Positions 44,077 through 55,126 of a stretch of DNA of 64,000 nt are shown here, in pieces; positions within the stretch are counted from its first letter, which is position 1, and each line of letters begins with the position of its first letter. Under the pieces are notes generated by a model. The model did not search any database. It was not told where the DNA came from and saw nothing but the letters and a program-made list of their open reading frames with translations. The stretch is from Ryuthela nishihirai (taxonomy: Eukaryota; Arthropoda; Arachnida; Araneae; Heptathelidae): the NCBI GenBank assembly GCA_038380435.1, contig JAWZYU010000001.1:19014001-19078000 (forward strand), read 5' to 3'. The translations under genes were made by a program, and so were the position numbers.

Positions 44077-44434
44077 GTGGGGCGGGGGTGTCTCAATGTG
44101 TAGACGCCAGAATCGTAATCTGCAGTTCCAGGTTTGATTTCCAACTGGGCTAATGTTGAAATTTATCTCCGCAATACTCTTCACCCTGCTCTCGGTCACT
44201 AGGGCGACACCTATGGGCTTGGAAAAGCCATGTCCGTCGAGTGGAATGTTAAGGTCGTTGACCTGTGTGCGAAATAGACATACCCAGTGCACGCTAAAGA
44301 AAAAACTGGATGGCTTATGATGGGATCCAACCATCTGTCTCCCAACATTCTCTGAGCTCTCTGGGTTCTTGTGACCTGGCAATTTAACCTATTGTGTACT
44401 AAACAAGTGATAACTCAAAGGTAAAACGATCTAA
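44077..44434 (+). mobile_element. SINE1, old diverged copy
   Basis: Strongly diverged, yet its 11-bp duplication TCTTTAAAGAC (44066-44076, 44435-44445) is intact. The A box has decayed to GTGTCTCAATGTG. Confidence 0.88.
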
Positions 44435-44518
44435 TCTTTAAAGACTCTTAAAATGTAGAAGGAAATGCCAGTCTTATGCCCCATTTTATTTTATTTTATT
44501 TCCGATACCCTAAGAGGA

Positions 44519-44865
44519 GGGGCGGGGGTGGCTCATAATCTATAGTTCCCAGGTTCGAGTCCCAGCTGGGTCAGCGTTGAGATTTATCTCCGCAAAATTC
44601 CCCGTCCTGCTCACGGTCAGTAGGGGACACCGATGGGCTTGGAAAGGCCTCCGTCCGTCGGATGGGACGTTAAGCCGTGGCCCCGTGTGTGGGAGAACCA
44701 TACCCTGTGCACGTTAAAGAACATGCTGGATGGCCTTGACGGGAGGCTACCATCTGTCTCCCAACAGCTGTTCCAATGGATCCCCTCCCCCAACCTTCTC
44801 TGAGCCTTCGGGGTCCATGTGACCTGGCCATTTAACCCATGGTGTGCAAAAAAGTGCCGCTCAGA
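44519..44865 (+). mobile_element. SINE1 with promoter deletion, chimeric 3' end
   Basis: The head has lost the segment from within the A box to the anticodon (GGCTCA joined to TAATCTATAG). Its tail is followed by an inverted copy of the last 18 bases and then LINE-T sequence. The composite 44519-44987 is bordered by CCC(T/C)AAGAGGAG on both sides. Confidence 0.88.
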
Positions 44866-44887
44866 TACCTCTGAGCGGCACTTTTTT
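44848..44887. repeat. Perfect palindrome, 18-bp arms
   Basis: Arms 44848-44865 and 44870-44887, loop TACC. It joins plus- and minus-strand copies of the SINE1 tail. Confidence 0.96.
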
Positions 44888-44888
44888 T

Positions 44889-45000
44889 TCGGATGTGACA
44901 GAAGTGATACAGTCGGTCCCTCACTGGGAGGAGCTCGTGGGCTATCTGCTAATTGAGGTCCTGCCGGCTCTGCATCAGAGGACAATAACCCCAAGAGGAG
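44889..45000 (-). pseudogene. LINE-T fragment
   Basis: About 100 bp matching 48043-48150 (GGATGTGACAGAAGTGATAC, GGGCTATCTGC). It shows the uninterrupted LINE-T site that a SINE1 occupies at 47744. Confidence 0.85.
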
Positions 45001-45918
45001 TATTTTTTTATTATTCTTATAGAAAAAAATTGGTTTGTATAGAAGTTAATGAAATATTATTGCACATTTTCCCAGTCATCAATTAATTTCTGATTTCCAA
45101 TGTTAGAGGGTGCTACAAGTCGATAATTAAAAACAAAAAAAAACTTTACTTTGTTTGAAAACGAACATCCGATATTCCCCATCGCCTCCTCTAGGATACT
45201 GGCTGTAGATTCAGCCTCAAAATGCGAAACAACCAATTCCCTAAAGTTCGTTCGTTGGCCGCCAGATGGCAGTGGCCGCCTAGTATACACAGTCTTTCTC
45301 ACAGTGCGTTTCAGTGCACGAAATGCTGTCATTCACGCATTTATAAGCTACACAATCAAAATTATCAATTATTTAATAATGTGGGAAAATAAAATCTGCT
45401 TAGTAATGCCGTTAGTGGAAGTAGTTCATAAATTTAAGGCGAAATAATGAATAAATTGCCGTTTTATGATATTCTTTAAACGGAACTGTTAAAGAGCGTC
45501 TTAAACTTTTTTTATCACAGAATTGTTCAGCATCTTTTTTTTGTCTCAAAGCAATTAAATTTTTGGGGAACACGTATTTAAACTTATAGACTAGTACAAT
45601 TTTAAGAAACAATTAATTTCTCTTACTACTATTTTTTTGGACTTATTATTTTCAAACAGTGCAAGTTTTCTTCAGAGATCTGGTTTTGAAAATATTTTTA
45701 GATATAAACTTAATCATGTACAGCCTTCAATATTATCTGCGTAAAGCAATGTGGCGATAGGGAAAATTTATTATTGAAATATTTAATTTGGAAAAGTGAA
45801 ATGTTTATTTTGAATATATATATTAAATTTCTGAATTTTTTTCTGTCATATCTGTAACATTTTGTGAATAAAAGGCACATTTGAAATGGACTAAAATATA
45901 TTTATTCCAAGTATATTT
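45001..45918. other. No gene; CTCF-like motif
   Basis: The minus frame 45057-45332 (91 codons, MTAFRALKRTVRKTVYTRRP start) has no recognised family. GCCGCCAGATGGCAGTGG at 45258-45275 fits the CTCF core, but a single motif is weak evidence. Otherwise AT-rich. Confidence 0.4.
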
Positions 45919-45931
45919 CATGTTAAAAATT

Positions 45932-46118
45932 ACCCTGTGCACGTATAAAGAACACGCTGGATGGCCTTGACGGGAGGCTATCATCTGTCTCCCAACAGCT
46001 GTTCCAGTGGGTGCCCTCCCCCTACCTTCTCTGAGCCTTCGGGGTCCATGTGACCTGGCCATTTAGCCCATGGTGTGCAAAAAAGTGCCGCTCAGAGGTA
46101 AAACAACCCAACCCAACC
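45932..46118 (+). mobile_element. SINE1, 5'-truncated
   Basis: Only the 3' half; perfect 13-bp duplication CATGTTAAAAATT (45919-45931, 46119-46131). Confidence 0.96.
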
Positions 46119-46206
46119 CATGTTAAAAATTTAAAAGCCAAAATACATCAAAGTAGCTCTCTCTGTTAACGAAACACCAATATGGACATTTCATCATCTC
46201 TGAATA

Positions 46207-46413
46207 AATAAAAAAAAAAATAATAATAATAAATACCCCCTCAAGCAGCTGCTTGCCACAGAGGTCTGACATGAGCCTGTCAGTTTATATGCCATAGTAG
46301 AAGGTCTGAGAGGATGGCAGGACCTCAGCAGAAAAACAACACAAACAGCCATACCCGGGGCTCGAACCCAGAGTCCCTTAGATCAGTAGCTAACCACTCG
46401 ACCATGGGATGGC
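46207..46413 (-). mobile_element. SINE2, full length with head deletion
   Basis: Target duplication CATCTCTGAATA (46195-46206, 46414-46425). GCGCGCTTGG is missing from the head. Confidence 0.95.
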
Positions 46414-46425
46414 CATCTCTGAATA

Positions 46426-46931
46426 GGAAGTGCTAAATTATTAAACATCACTTCATTCCAATATTCTTCTTTCAATATTAAATTATTTTAGTTATTCAAG
46501 GAACATGTTAATTATCACTTTAAGCAAAACATGCAGTAGGAATTTTGGAGTATTTTTAAAAATGGGACGATCTTTACTTAATTTATTACAATCAAAAATT
46601 GCTAAATTTGGCACGTACAAGTTGAAAAGATAATACAAATTATATTTTCCAGACGTTTTTTAGTTACTGATAATGAAAGAAACTATGGACGTGACTCACA
46701 GCATTATACCGAAACTAGAAATTTACTATCTAACCGAGATGCCGTGAACAGGAGTATTAGGACCACAAGTTCGGTAGGCATCCCGGACGCAGCGATGCCC
46801 GCTATGCAATCCACCGAGTCACGGACACAGTCGCTAACTCCTGAAAGGAAAGACAAGATTAATACATGTCACAACACTACAATAGAAAGAACACTACACA
46901 CGACAACGAGAAGAAAGGGAAAGTTACACTT
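46426..46931. other. Nothing recognised
   Basis: The open frame 46744-46965 runs into a SINE1 and has no domain. Confidence 0.45.
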
Positions 46932-46942
46932 TAAAGCGAAGA

Positions 46943-47331
46943 GGGTTGGGTTGGTTTACCTCTGAGCGGCACTTTTTTGCACACCATGGGCTAAATGGCC
47001 AGGTCACATGAACCCCGAAATCTCAGAGAAGGTTGGGGAAGGGGACCCACTGGAACAGCTGTTGGGAGACAGATGGTAGCCTCCCGTCAAGGCCATCCAG
47101 CGTGTTCTTTAATGTGCACAGGGTATGGCTCTCCAGCACACGGGGCCACGGCTTAATGTCCCATCCGACGGACGGCGGCCTTTCCATGCCCATCGGTGTC
47201 CCCTACTGACCGTGGGAAGGGCGGGGAATTTTTGCGGAGATAAATTTCAACGCTGACCCAGCTGGGACTCGAACCTGTTAACTACAGATTACGAGCCTGG
47301 AGCGCTACCGACTGAGCCACCCCCGCCCCAG
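46943..47331 (-). mobile_element. SINE1, full length
   Basis: Target duplication TAAAGCGAAGA (46932-46942, 47332-47342). Confidence 0.96.
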
Positions 47332-47743
47332 TAAAGCGAAGATCATTGCCAAAAAAAATAACAAAGAAACGGAGGCCTACACCATTGCCTGGTGAACTCC
47401 GACTTACCTCTTCGGAAGTGTTCGACCCTCAGAAAGTTACGAACACTTCCGGATACGCGAGCCTTCACGTCTAGAAGGCCCGTCTTCGTCCTCTGGAACA
47501 GGGCCTTATTCCTCGTCTTCCACAGATGGTACTTGACTTCGCTGGACATCAACAGGAACTGTTTCCGGGCGGCTGCCCGGACTGTCAGGGGAGTCAGATA
47601 GAGCACCGAAGTCACTCCTGGCGTTGCAATGCCGAAGACATGCCGACGTGTCTCCACATCGCCTCTGGGAGGAAACAAATGTAGACAGCGTGAGTCACCA
47701 TCTCCACCTCTCCGCAGTCGGGGCACTCGTTCGGATGTGACAG

Positions 47744-48042
47744 GGTTGGGTTGTTTTACCTCTGAGCTGCACTTTTTTGCACATCATGGGCTAAATGGCC
47801 AGGCCACAAGCACCTCGAAGGCTCAGAGAAGGTTGGGGGTGGGGACCCACTGGAACAGCTTTGGGATACAGTCAGTACCCCCCCCCCCGTCAAGGCCATC
47901 CAGCGTGTTCTTTAACGTGCACAGGGTATGACTCTCCCGCACACGGGGACACGGCTTAACGTCCCATCCGACAGACGGTGGCCTATCCAAGCCCATCGGT
48001 GTCCCCTACTGACCGTGGGCAGGGCGGGGAATTTTGCGGAGA
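47744..48042 (-). mobile_element. SINE1, head-truncated, in LINE-T
   Basis: Target duplication GGATGTGACAG (47733-47743, 48043-48053). The empty site is preserved in the LINE-T fragment at 44889. Confidence 0.96.
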
Positions 48043-49025
48043 GGATGTGACAGAAGTGATACAGTTGGTCCCTCACCGGGAGGACCTCGTGGGCTATCTG
48101 CCAATTGAGGTCCTGCTGGCTCTGCATCAGATGGCGATCGGTTACGTTACTCCAGGCTTCCCTCCAATCCAACTATGGCTGCCTCCTCTGAACACGGGCT
48201 CAAAGTGGGGCAAGAGAGGGTGGCAAGAGGCTATGGTTCAGGCTCCTGGTGGTGCTCTGAAACAAATCAAAATCATTAATGACATGGGAAATACACACTA
48301 CATTCCTGAGAACGTCACTATGGAAGCGGGTGGGTTTCTCAGACCTGGTACAATTGAATACGAGATCCGGCGACAGGAACCTGAGTGAAAGACTTAACCA
48401 GTAGAACATGAAGTTGGACATGGAGGTACCGGAATTCAAAATCGTGATGACAGAAGAGATTGCCACCGCAGCGAAGTGGTGTTGAAGGTCCGGAATGTCC
48501 TATCCACCTGAGTAGATGGCCGGGTCCCTCCTTCCCTCTTCACCAACTCTTGTTTATCTCCCCAAAAGAAGGTGAACAAGAGTCTGGTCCACTGACAGAC
48601 CACATGCCGCGGGACGGGCAAAACTTGTGCAGCATACGTGAGGCATGGCATGAAATCCTGTCTGACAACGTGGGCGTATTCTCGGTAGGACATGTCATAC
48701 TCAGCCCACATGGAAGCTATGGACTGAACTTTCAGGGTGCTATTCTTCCAGGTCATCCACAGACTACGACCAAAGTAAACGCTGAGAACCTTTATCGGGT
48801 TACGATCCATACCAAGTCGTGGGGGGTTTTGGGGCAACCCCTACTCCACTGAGGCCACGGGCGACAGTCTACTCCTGGTTAAGCAGAGCACCGGTGGCCC
48901 TGCAGTAACTTCCGACTTCCCTCAAGGCCTAGGTGAGGGAGTGTTGGTCGGCTAGGAGAAGTGTGACATCGTCGGCATACGTGACACATTTCAGATCGAC
49001 GGAAGCATTGCCAGGGACAGTGAAC

Positions 49026-49255
49026 CCCAAAACATCCCCTCCCTGCCCTCATACAGGGAAGCCGATGGGCTTGAAAAGGCTGCCATTCATCGGATGGAAG
49101 GTAAGCGGCGTGGTTCCTTGTGTGGGAGTGCCACACTCTCTTCACGATAAAGAACATGATGGATGGGTTTCAGGGGAGGCTACCATCTACCTCCCACAGC
49201 TGCCAGTGCGCCCCCTCTCTCAGCAATCTCCGAGCCTTTGAAGAAAGAAAAATAT
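49026..49255 (+). mobile_element. SINE3, body only
   Basis: Alignable to the SINE1 body (AGCCGATGGGCTTGAAAAGG, CACGATAAAGAACATGATGG, ACCATCTACCTCCCACAGCT) at roughly 70 percent. No head. Joined to an inverted SINE1 at AAGAAAGAAAAATATGGGTT, exactly as at 58.3 kb. Confidence 0.88.
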
Positions 49256-49641
49256 GGGTTGGTTTGTTTGACCTCTGAGCGGCACTTTTTTGCACACCAT
49301 GGGCTCAATGGCCAGGTCACATGGACCTCGAAGGCTCAGAGAAGGTTGGGGGAGGGGACACACTGGAACAGCTGTTGGGAGACAGATGGTAGCCTCCCGT
49401 CAAGGCCATCCAGCATGTTCTTTAACGTGCAAAGGGTATGGCTCTCCCGCACACGGGGCCACGGCTTAACGTCCCATCCGACGGACGGCGGCCTTTCAAG
49501 CCCATCGGTGTCCCCTACTGACCGTGGGCAGGGCGGGGAATTTTTGCGGAGATAAATCTCAACGCTGACCCAGCTGGGACTCGAACCTGGGAACTACAGA
49601 TTACGAGCCTGGCGCGCTACCGACTGAGCCACCCCCGCCCC
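49256..49641 (-). mobile_element. SINE1, partner of SINE3
   Basis: Full-length inverted SINE1 directly joined to SINE3. Confidence 0.94.
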
Positions 49642-50188
49642 ACGGCCGACTAAGGAAACGAAACCTCTGTCCTGACCATTGTCTCTCTCTCGCTTGAAGA
49701 AGTGGCGAGAGAATTTCACCTCTGCATCCAGGCGGGGGGCGCCCGACCTGACGCGGTACCCCTCTCGCTGCTTATCGAGTAGCACTGGACCTGGTTCTGT
49801 AGAGAGACCAGCTCCAACTGAATGGCCAGCATAGGGGAGTTTTTACGAGACAGGAGATTTAACTTCAAGTTCAGCCAAGAAAGATGCACTCTCCGTTCCC
49901 TGGCCCGATTTTCCCCCCACTGCTGGAAGAACTGACGGACCCACCACTCAACATCGTGAGATGCGCTCTGGTTTTATGTTCTTTCTTTTACAAAGGAATG
50001 CCGAAAAGTTAAGGATGCATCCACAGATTATATATGCTCTTTCAACTGTGTTATCAGTCTGGTCTCATAAAATATTTTTTCTAGATAAGAAGATGAAACA
50101 TAAACTCTGTTTTAAATTTTTAAATGACGATCCTAAATAAATATCGTCATTTTAAATGGAGTTTAAGTTTCATTTTCTTATAATTTGT

Positions 50189-50574
50189 GGGGCGGGGGTG
50201 GCTAAGTCGGTAGCGCGCCAGGCTCGTAATCTGTAGTTCCCAGGTTCGAGTCCCAGCTGGGTCACCGTTGAGATTTATCTCCGCAAAATTCCCCGCCCTG
50301 CCCACGGTCAGTAGGAGACAACGATGGGCTTGGAAAGGTCGCCGTCCGTCGGATGGGACGTTAAGCCATGGCCCCGTGTGCGGGAGAGCCATACCCTGTG
50401 CACGTTAAAGAACACGCTGGATGGTCTTGACGGGAGGCTACCATCTGTCTCCCAACAGCTATTCCAGTGGGTCCCCTCCCCCAACCTTCTCTGAGCCTTC
50501 GGGGTCCAAGTGGCCTGGCCATTTAGCCCATGGTGTGCAAAAAAGTGCCGCTCAGAGGTAAAACAACCCAACCT
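50189..50574 (+). mobile_element. SINE1, full length, first of a dimer
   Basis: Complete; A box changed to TGGCTAAGTCGG. Followed without spacer by a second, older unit. Confidence 0.94.
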
Positions 50575-50893
50575 ATCTGGGTCAGCGTCGATATTTATCT
50601 CCAGAAAATCTTCCGCCCTGCCCACGGTCAGTAGGGGATACCGATGGACTTGGAAAGGCCACCGTGCGTCTGTTGGGATGTTAAGCCGTAATTCGTGTGC
50701 TAGAAAATCACCCCATTCACGTTAAAGAACACGCTGGATGGCCTTGACAGGAGGCTACCATCTGTCTCCCAACAGCTGTTCCTGTGGGTACCCTTGTCTA
50801 ACCTTGTCTGAGACTTCGGAGTCCATGTGACCTGGCCATTTTAGCCCATTGTGTGTAAAACGTGCGCTCAGAGGTAAAACAACCAACCAACTA
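50575..50893 (+). mobile_element. SINE1, second unit lacking head
   Basis: Starts at ATCTGGGTCAGCG just past the B box and runs to AAAACAACCAACCAA; more diverged than its neighbour. The join differs from the 38.2 and 57.3 kb dimers. Confidence 0.9.
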
Positions 50894-51315
50894 GGTAAGG
50901 CATCATTGGGGACTCTCTCTCTTAGACATGCGTTGATCACATTAACGTCCGACTTGACATTAAATTCGACACAAATTCAATAATTTTTTGCAGAAGAATC
51001 GCAGGCCACTATTTAATTGCGTCAACTTGCGGGGAAAAAAACTTGGGAATTCGTCCAATTACACTAAAAAGCCAGACAGCAATTTTAACACAAAAACTAT
51101 CTTAGATCATAAATACACAGGCAAAAAAATAAGCCTAACAAACTGGCTGGACAGAAGCACTGGAACGAAACTCCAAATTCAGAATCAATAGACGTAAATT
51201 CAGAACAAATAGACGTACTTTATGAAGCATTCATAAAAAAGTATACCGTGATTGTTAAAAGTAACAAAGTTAATAAACTTTCGAATGCATCAAAAATTAA
51301 ACAACGCAATTGCTG

Positions 51316-51698
51316 GGGCGGGGATGGTTCAGCCGGTAGCGCGCCAGGTTCGTAATCGGTAGTTCCCAGGTTCGAGTCCCAGCTGGTCAGTGTTGAGATT
51401 TATCTCCGCAAAATTTCCCGTCCTGCCCACGGTCAGTAGGGGACACCGATGGGCTTGGAAAGGCCGCCGTCCGTCGGATGGGACGTTAAGCCGTGGCGCC
51501 GTGTGCGGGAGAGCCATACCCTGTGCACATTAAAAAACACGCTGGATGGCCTTGACGGGAGGCTACCATCTGTCTCCCAACAGCTGTTCCAGTGGGTCCC
51601 CTCCCCCAACCTTCTCTGAGCCTTCGGGGTCTATGTGACCTGGCCATTTAGCCCATGGTATGCAAAAAAGTGCCGTTCACATGTAAAACAACCCAACC
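51316..51698 (+). mobile_element. SINE1 in LINE-F copy 1
   Basis: Full length, 14-bp duplication CAACGCAATTGCTG (51302-51315, 51699-51712). LINE-F copy 2 has the same site empty near 62144. Confidence 0.98.
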
Positions 51699-52245
51699 CA
51701 ACGCAATTGCTGCAAAGACTGGATAAATCAGGAAATACTAAACTTAATAAGAAAAGGAAAATCGGCTTCGATTGACTACAAAAACACCAATTGAAACAGG
51801 AATCTTAAACTACTATACACAAACTTAAGAAACACAGACACGTACCTTATTAGGCAGAAAAAAATATATTACTTCAAACAATTTGAGTCCTGTAAAAAAA
51901 ATCGAAAGCAAAATTGGGAACTCATCAACCAAATTATCAACAATAAACCTAAAACTGCCATTGCCGATTTTATCATGAAGAATGTGCCACAAGGTACGTC
52001 TGAAACTCAAGCAGCAGAGAAATTTAACAACAACAGCACACATTATTGCCCATCTTAGAGAGATAACCGTATACAGAATCTCTCTACAGTTCCTAAACAT
52101 ATCCAACCTTCTATTCCCTCAATTTTTATTCCTCCCATCTCAAAACAAGAAACTTTCAAAATTCTAAGTGATTTAAATGAAAGAAAATCTTGTGGATACG
52201 ATCAGGTACATGTAAAACACATTAAAGCGTGCAAAATCTCCTTAA

Positions 52246-52767
52246 CCCTTTCATGACTAAGGGAAACATTTTTCCCATTTTAAAATTGGTGATTGTCGTA
52301 TTTAATTATAACCTTATCTGCATTTTTTATACAGAATGTCAAAATATAACATATGCCGAACGCAATTACGTAAACGGGAACGTTTAGAAAACGAAAACAG
52401 AACTGTCAGGACGCATAATATATGTGCTATGTCCATCTTTGCCTCACAACCAAAAGAAATTGCTTCGCAGAATATCATAATTAGCACATCATTTTGTATA
52501 GTAATTTTATTTCATAATTTTTTATTATTTTAGTTAACATTTTGTTCTAATAAACCAATAAATAAAAGATATTGCATAATAAGCGTAACTATAATTTGTG
52601 TTACCTTTATAGTCCATTGGGTAAAAAATATTTCCCATAAAATTCCAAAAAAACTACACATTGTTATGTATTTTCTTATGATATTTATTTATTTTACGTC
52701 TAAACAAACTAAAATAAACAGTTACATACTAATATTTACACTTAGAAACCTTATGGTCCTGAAAGGG
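52246..52767. mobile_element. piggyBac-type MITE in LINE-F copy 1
   Basis: 522 bp, TTAA on both sides (52242-52245, 52768-52771). In LINE-F copy 2 the site is a single TTAA at 62689-62692. Sister of 11910-12435. Confidence 0.97.
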
Positions 52768-53160
52768 TTAACTAATCTCGTGACGAACGAACTCAATGAA
52801 AGCATATCTACAGGAAACATCCCTAACAAACCCAAAATTGCTAGTTTAAGGCCAATTTTGAAAAATGGAACCAAATTCGATTTCACTAACTATAGTCCCA
52901 TTTCCATTTCACCCGTTCTTCACAAAATACTTGAAAGATATGTTGATAATGTTCTAGCCAATTTCTTGAAAAAACATAACATTATTAGGGAAAAGCAATA
53001 TGGTTTCCACAAAAATAAAAATACTATTTCACTTTTAACGGAGTTTTCTAACGTCATTAACGGAACTTCAAACAACGGAAAAAAAGCAGCTGCTATCTTT
53101 CTGGACTTTTGTAAAGCATTTCATAGATTACTTCACGATATTGTACATGAAATGAATTTA

Positions 53161-53702
53161 TGATAAACTCGTCATGAACGCTCGCGTATGCTTCAGCGTG
53201 AGAGCTACGTCACCAACGACATCGAACGAACTTGACTGAATGAATAAGATAAAAAAAAAAGTGTTGTTATGAAACTGAGTTGAAATGCAAAAGGAAATGG
53301 AGTCAGTCTAATCTAGTTACGTGACAAAATAATCTATGGAAGAAGTATTTTATGCGGTGAGTTCGCGGGAGGTTAAAAGAGTTATTTAGTGTAGAATTTT
53401 GTTAGTCAAACTAGTAAGAAAACGTAAAGGATTGTTTAGGCTGAGGTGAAAGTTGTACAAGAGACATGATAATAAAAATGAATAGGTAATAGGTTAGTCA
53501 AGTAGATACAGCTGGTCTTTTCTGTCAGAAAAGTTCATCACTTGGTATATAATTGCATTTAGTTGTTTGTAAGATTCCAAATAGATTGTAGATATGCTTA
53601 CATATACGAAAAGCACTGGTTGAATTTAGTTTGTATAAGTGATATCATCCATACATTTGTAATGAATTACATTGTTTTAGAATTATCATTGTTATATATT
53701 AT
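53161..53702 (+). mobile_element. LTR-like sequence fused to LINE-F
   Basis: Resembles the gypsy LTR at 59.5 kb (GCTCGCGT, ACGTCACCAACGAC, TTCTGTCAGAAAAGTTCATC, TAGTTGTTTGTAAGA). Its first roughly 40 bp are missing and it begins directly after the LINE-F RT fragment. A piggyBac element interrupts it at 53703. Confidence 0.6.
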
Positions 53703-54381
53703 TTAACCCATTAATCCCCAACGTTGCCTAAACGAAACATTCTTCAAGTAATAATAAAAAAAAATATATATTTGCCTATTAATCCAATTTTAAGCCAATG
53801 TATGTTATAAAGGACATAGTCTTTTATGTCCAAGCATACATATTTATAAATATAAAATAAAAACCTAATTATTATTCATATTAAAACTATACCTAAACAG
53901 TGTATCTAATCTTTTGCAGTTTGACAGGTCTAAAAAAGATATGTAGAAATACTAAATGTCCGAAGAATTTATGAAAATAGCTTCACATATATTTCATTCA
54001 AGACAACGTTTCATATAATTAGGAAATGTTTTTTTAGTTTTTGCACAGTATAACATTTAGAGTAATGTTGCGTTTACGAAACATTGGGATTGCACAACAT
54101 GTACATATTATGTCTGCCACACGTTTGATGACTCATTTCGAACGAGTCTATTCTTGCGATTTTAGTTCTGATATGAGTGACATCGTCAGTGTTCAGAGAT
54201 TTGTGAAGTTGAACTCAGCTTTTCGTCTTGTTAGTATGACAATAATTGGTTTTAAGTAATTAGTGAATTGTAAATTCGGCAGTACAGCTAAAAAATATAT
54301 AGTTCAAGTAAGTATTTATTATGATGTAAATACATTCAATAATAAATCGTTGTTTTGCTATCTTAGGATATTTCTTTTTAA

Positions 54382-54792
54382 ATGATTTGGGCTCAGTGGT
54401 GGGGGAAAAATAAACCTTTGTCAACTGCAGAACTATTGGCTATATTAGAAGAGGATGACGATTTGCGACAAACTGAAAATATTGACGCGGGGTACATACC
54501 ACCAACGATTGACGAACTTACAGATGAGGAGGATATTAGTGGTGATATATGTGAGAGTGAAAACGTTTTGCCAGACGTAGCTAGAACCTACGAGGTGCAT
54601 GCAGATTTACATGATGAAGCTCAAGATGTCGAAGTAGACCAATCTACAGCATCAAGTTCCAAGAAAGTGAAAACTTCCACTAGAACAGCTGTCAAAAACA
54701 AAAGCAAAAAAAGTTATTCCGAAGTGAAAAAAAGAAATTTCGACTTAGAAAAGTTTACCACAAAAAGAAGAACATATGATAGAGGAAATTAA
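54382..54792 (+). pseudogene. piggyBac transposase N-terminal acidic region
   Basis: 136-codon open frame: AELLAILEEDDD, PPTIDELTDEEDISGDICES, then a basic stretch KKVKTSTRTAVKNKSKKS that could be a nuclear signal. Acidic N-termini of this kind precede the DDE_Tnp_1_7 domain in piggyBac proteins. It ends 17 codons into the overlap with the next frame, so a frameshift or lost intron separates the two. Confidence 0.75.
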
Positions 54793-55113
54793 AAACAAAA
54801 TTAGTGGCGAGTCTCCATACGATAATTTTTCTTTATATTTTAGTGATGATGTATGGGGAAAAATTGCTGGTTATTTAAAAAAATATGCGAATGATCATAA
54901 TCGACATTCTTTTGAACTAAACAAGGCAAGTCTGAAGCCCTTTTGTGGTATATTGATTATTACCGGTTACCATACCTTACCAGCTATAAAAATGTATTGG
55001 TCGAAGGATGAGGACAAAGGTATACCATTGGTAAGACATTGCATGAGTAGGAATAGACTTGGTTCCATCAAACGAAATATACACTTATCAGATAATGACC
55101 AATTAGACGTAAA
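54776..55113 (+). pseudogene. piggyBac transposase, start of DDE domain
   Basis: Continuation in another frame: SPYDNFSLYFSDDVWGKIAG, FCGILIITGYHTLPAIKMYW and MSRNRLGSIKRNIHLSDNDQ, the conserved start of the PGBD/DDE_Tnp_1_7 domain. It stops at the minisatellite near 55115. The first catalytic Asp would lie downstream of the break, so no catalytic residues remain. Confidence 0.92.
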
Positions 55114-55126
55114 TGTTAAATTTTCT

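Larger units (their letters stand above)
47343..49985 (-). pseudogene. LINE-T (Tx1/L1-like), interrupted copy
   Basis: Read on the minus strand from right to left. 49985-49642: pre-RT region with WWVRQFF, QLELVSLQNQ and VRSGAPRLDAEVKFSRHFFK. 49025-48880: VTYADDVTLLLADQHS, the RT active site. 48840-48440: IKVLSVYFGRS, REYAHVVRQDFMPCLTYAAQ, FTFFWGDKQELVKRE. 48170-48043: QQDLNWQIAHEVLPVRDQL. 47725-47675: zinc knuckle CPDCGEVEMVTHAVYIC. This order is that of Tx1/L1-type LINEs. A SINE3/SINE1 composite sits where the first half of the RT should be, so that part is deleted. Another SINE1 splits the zinc knuckle from the rest. It has stops and is inactive. Confidence 0.85.
51000..53160 (+). pseudogene. 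LINE-F (CR1/Jockey-like), copy 1
   Basis: Linker and first half of an RT. Readable pieces: ELYEAFIKKYTVIVKSNK type linker, RQKKIYYFKQFESCKKNRKQ, PPISKQETFKILSDLNERKS. After a piggyBac MITE come NKPKIASLRPILKNGTKFDF, TNYSPISISPVLHKILERYV, KQYGFHKNKNTIS and AAIFLDFCKAFH (first catalytic Asp region). It stops abruptly at an LTR-like sequence, so the YxDD part is absent. Carries a SINE1 (51316-51698) and a MITE (52246-52767). Nearly identical to copy 2 at 61.9 kb. Confidence 0.85.

Noticed and set aside
51825..52106. Identical 93-codon minus frames at 51825-52106 and 62272-62553 as a duplicated gene
   Set aside because: They are antisense to the LINE-F coding strand, which carries recognisable LINE linker residues. 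Identity reflects recent duplication of the LINE.
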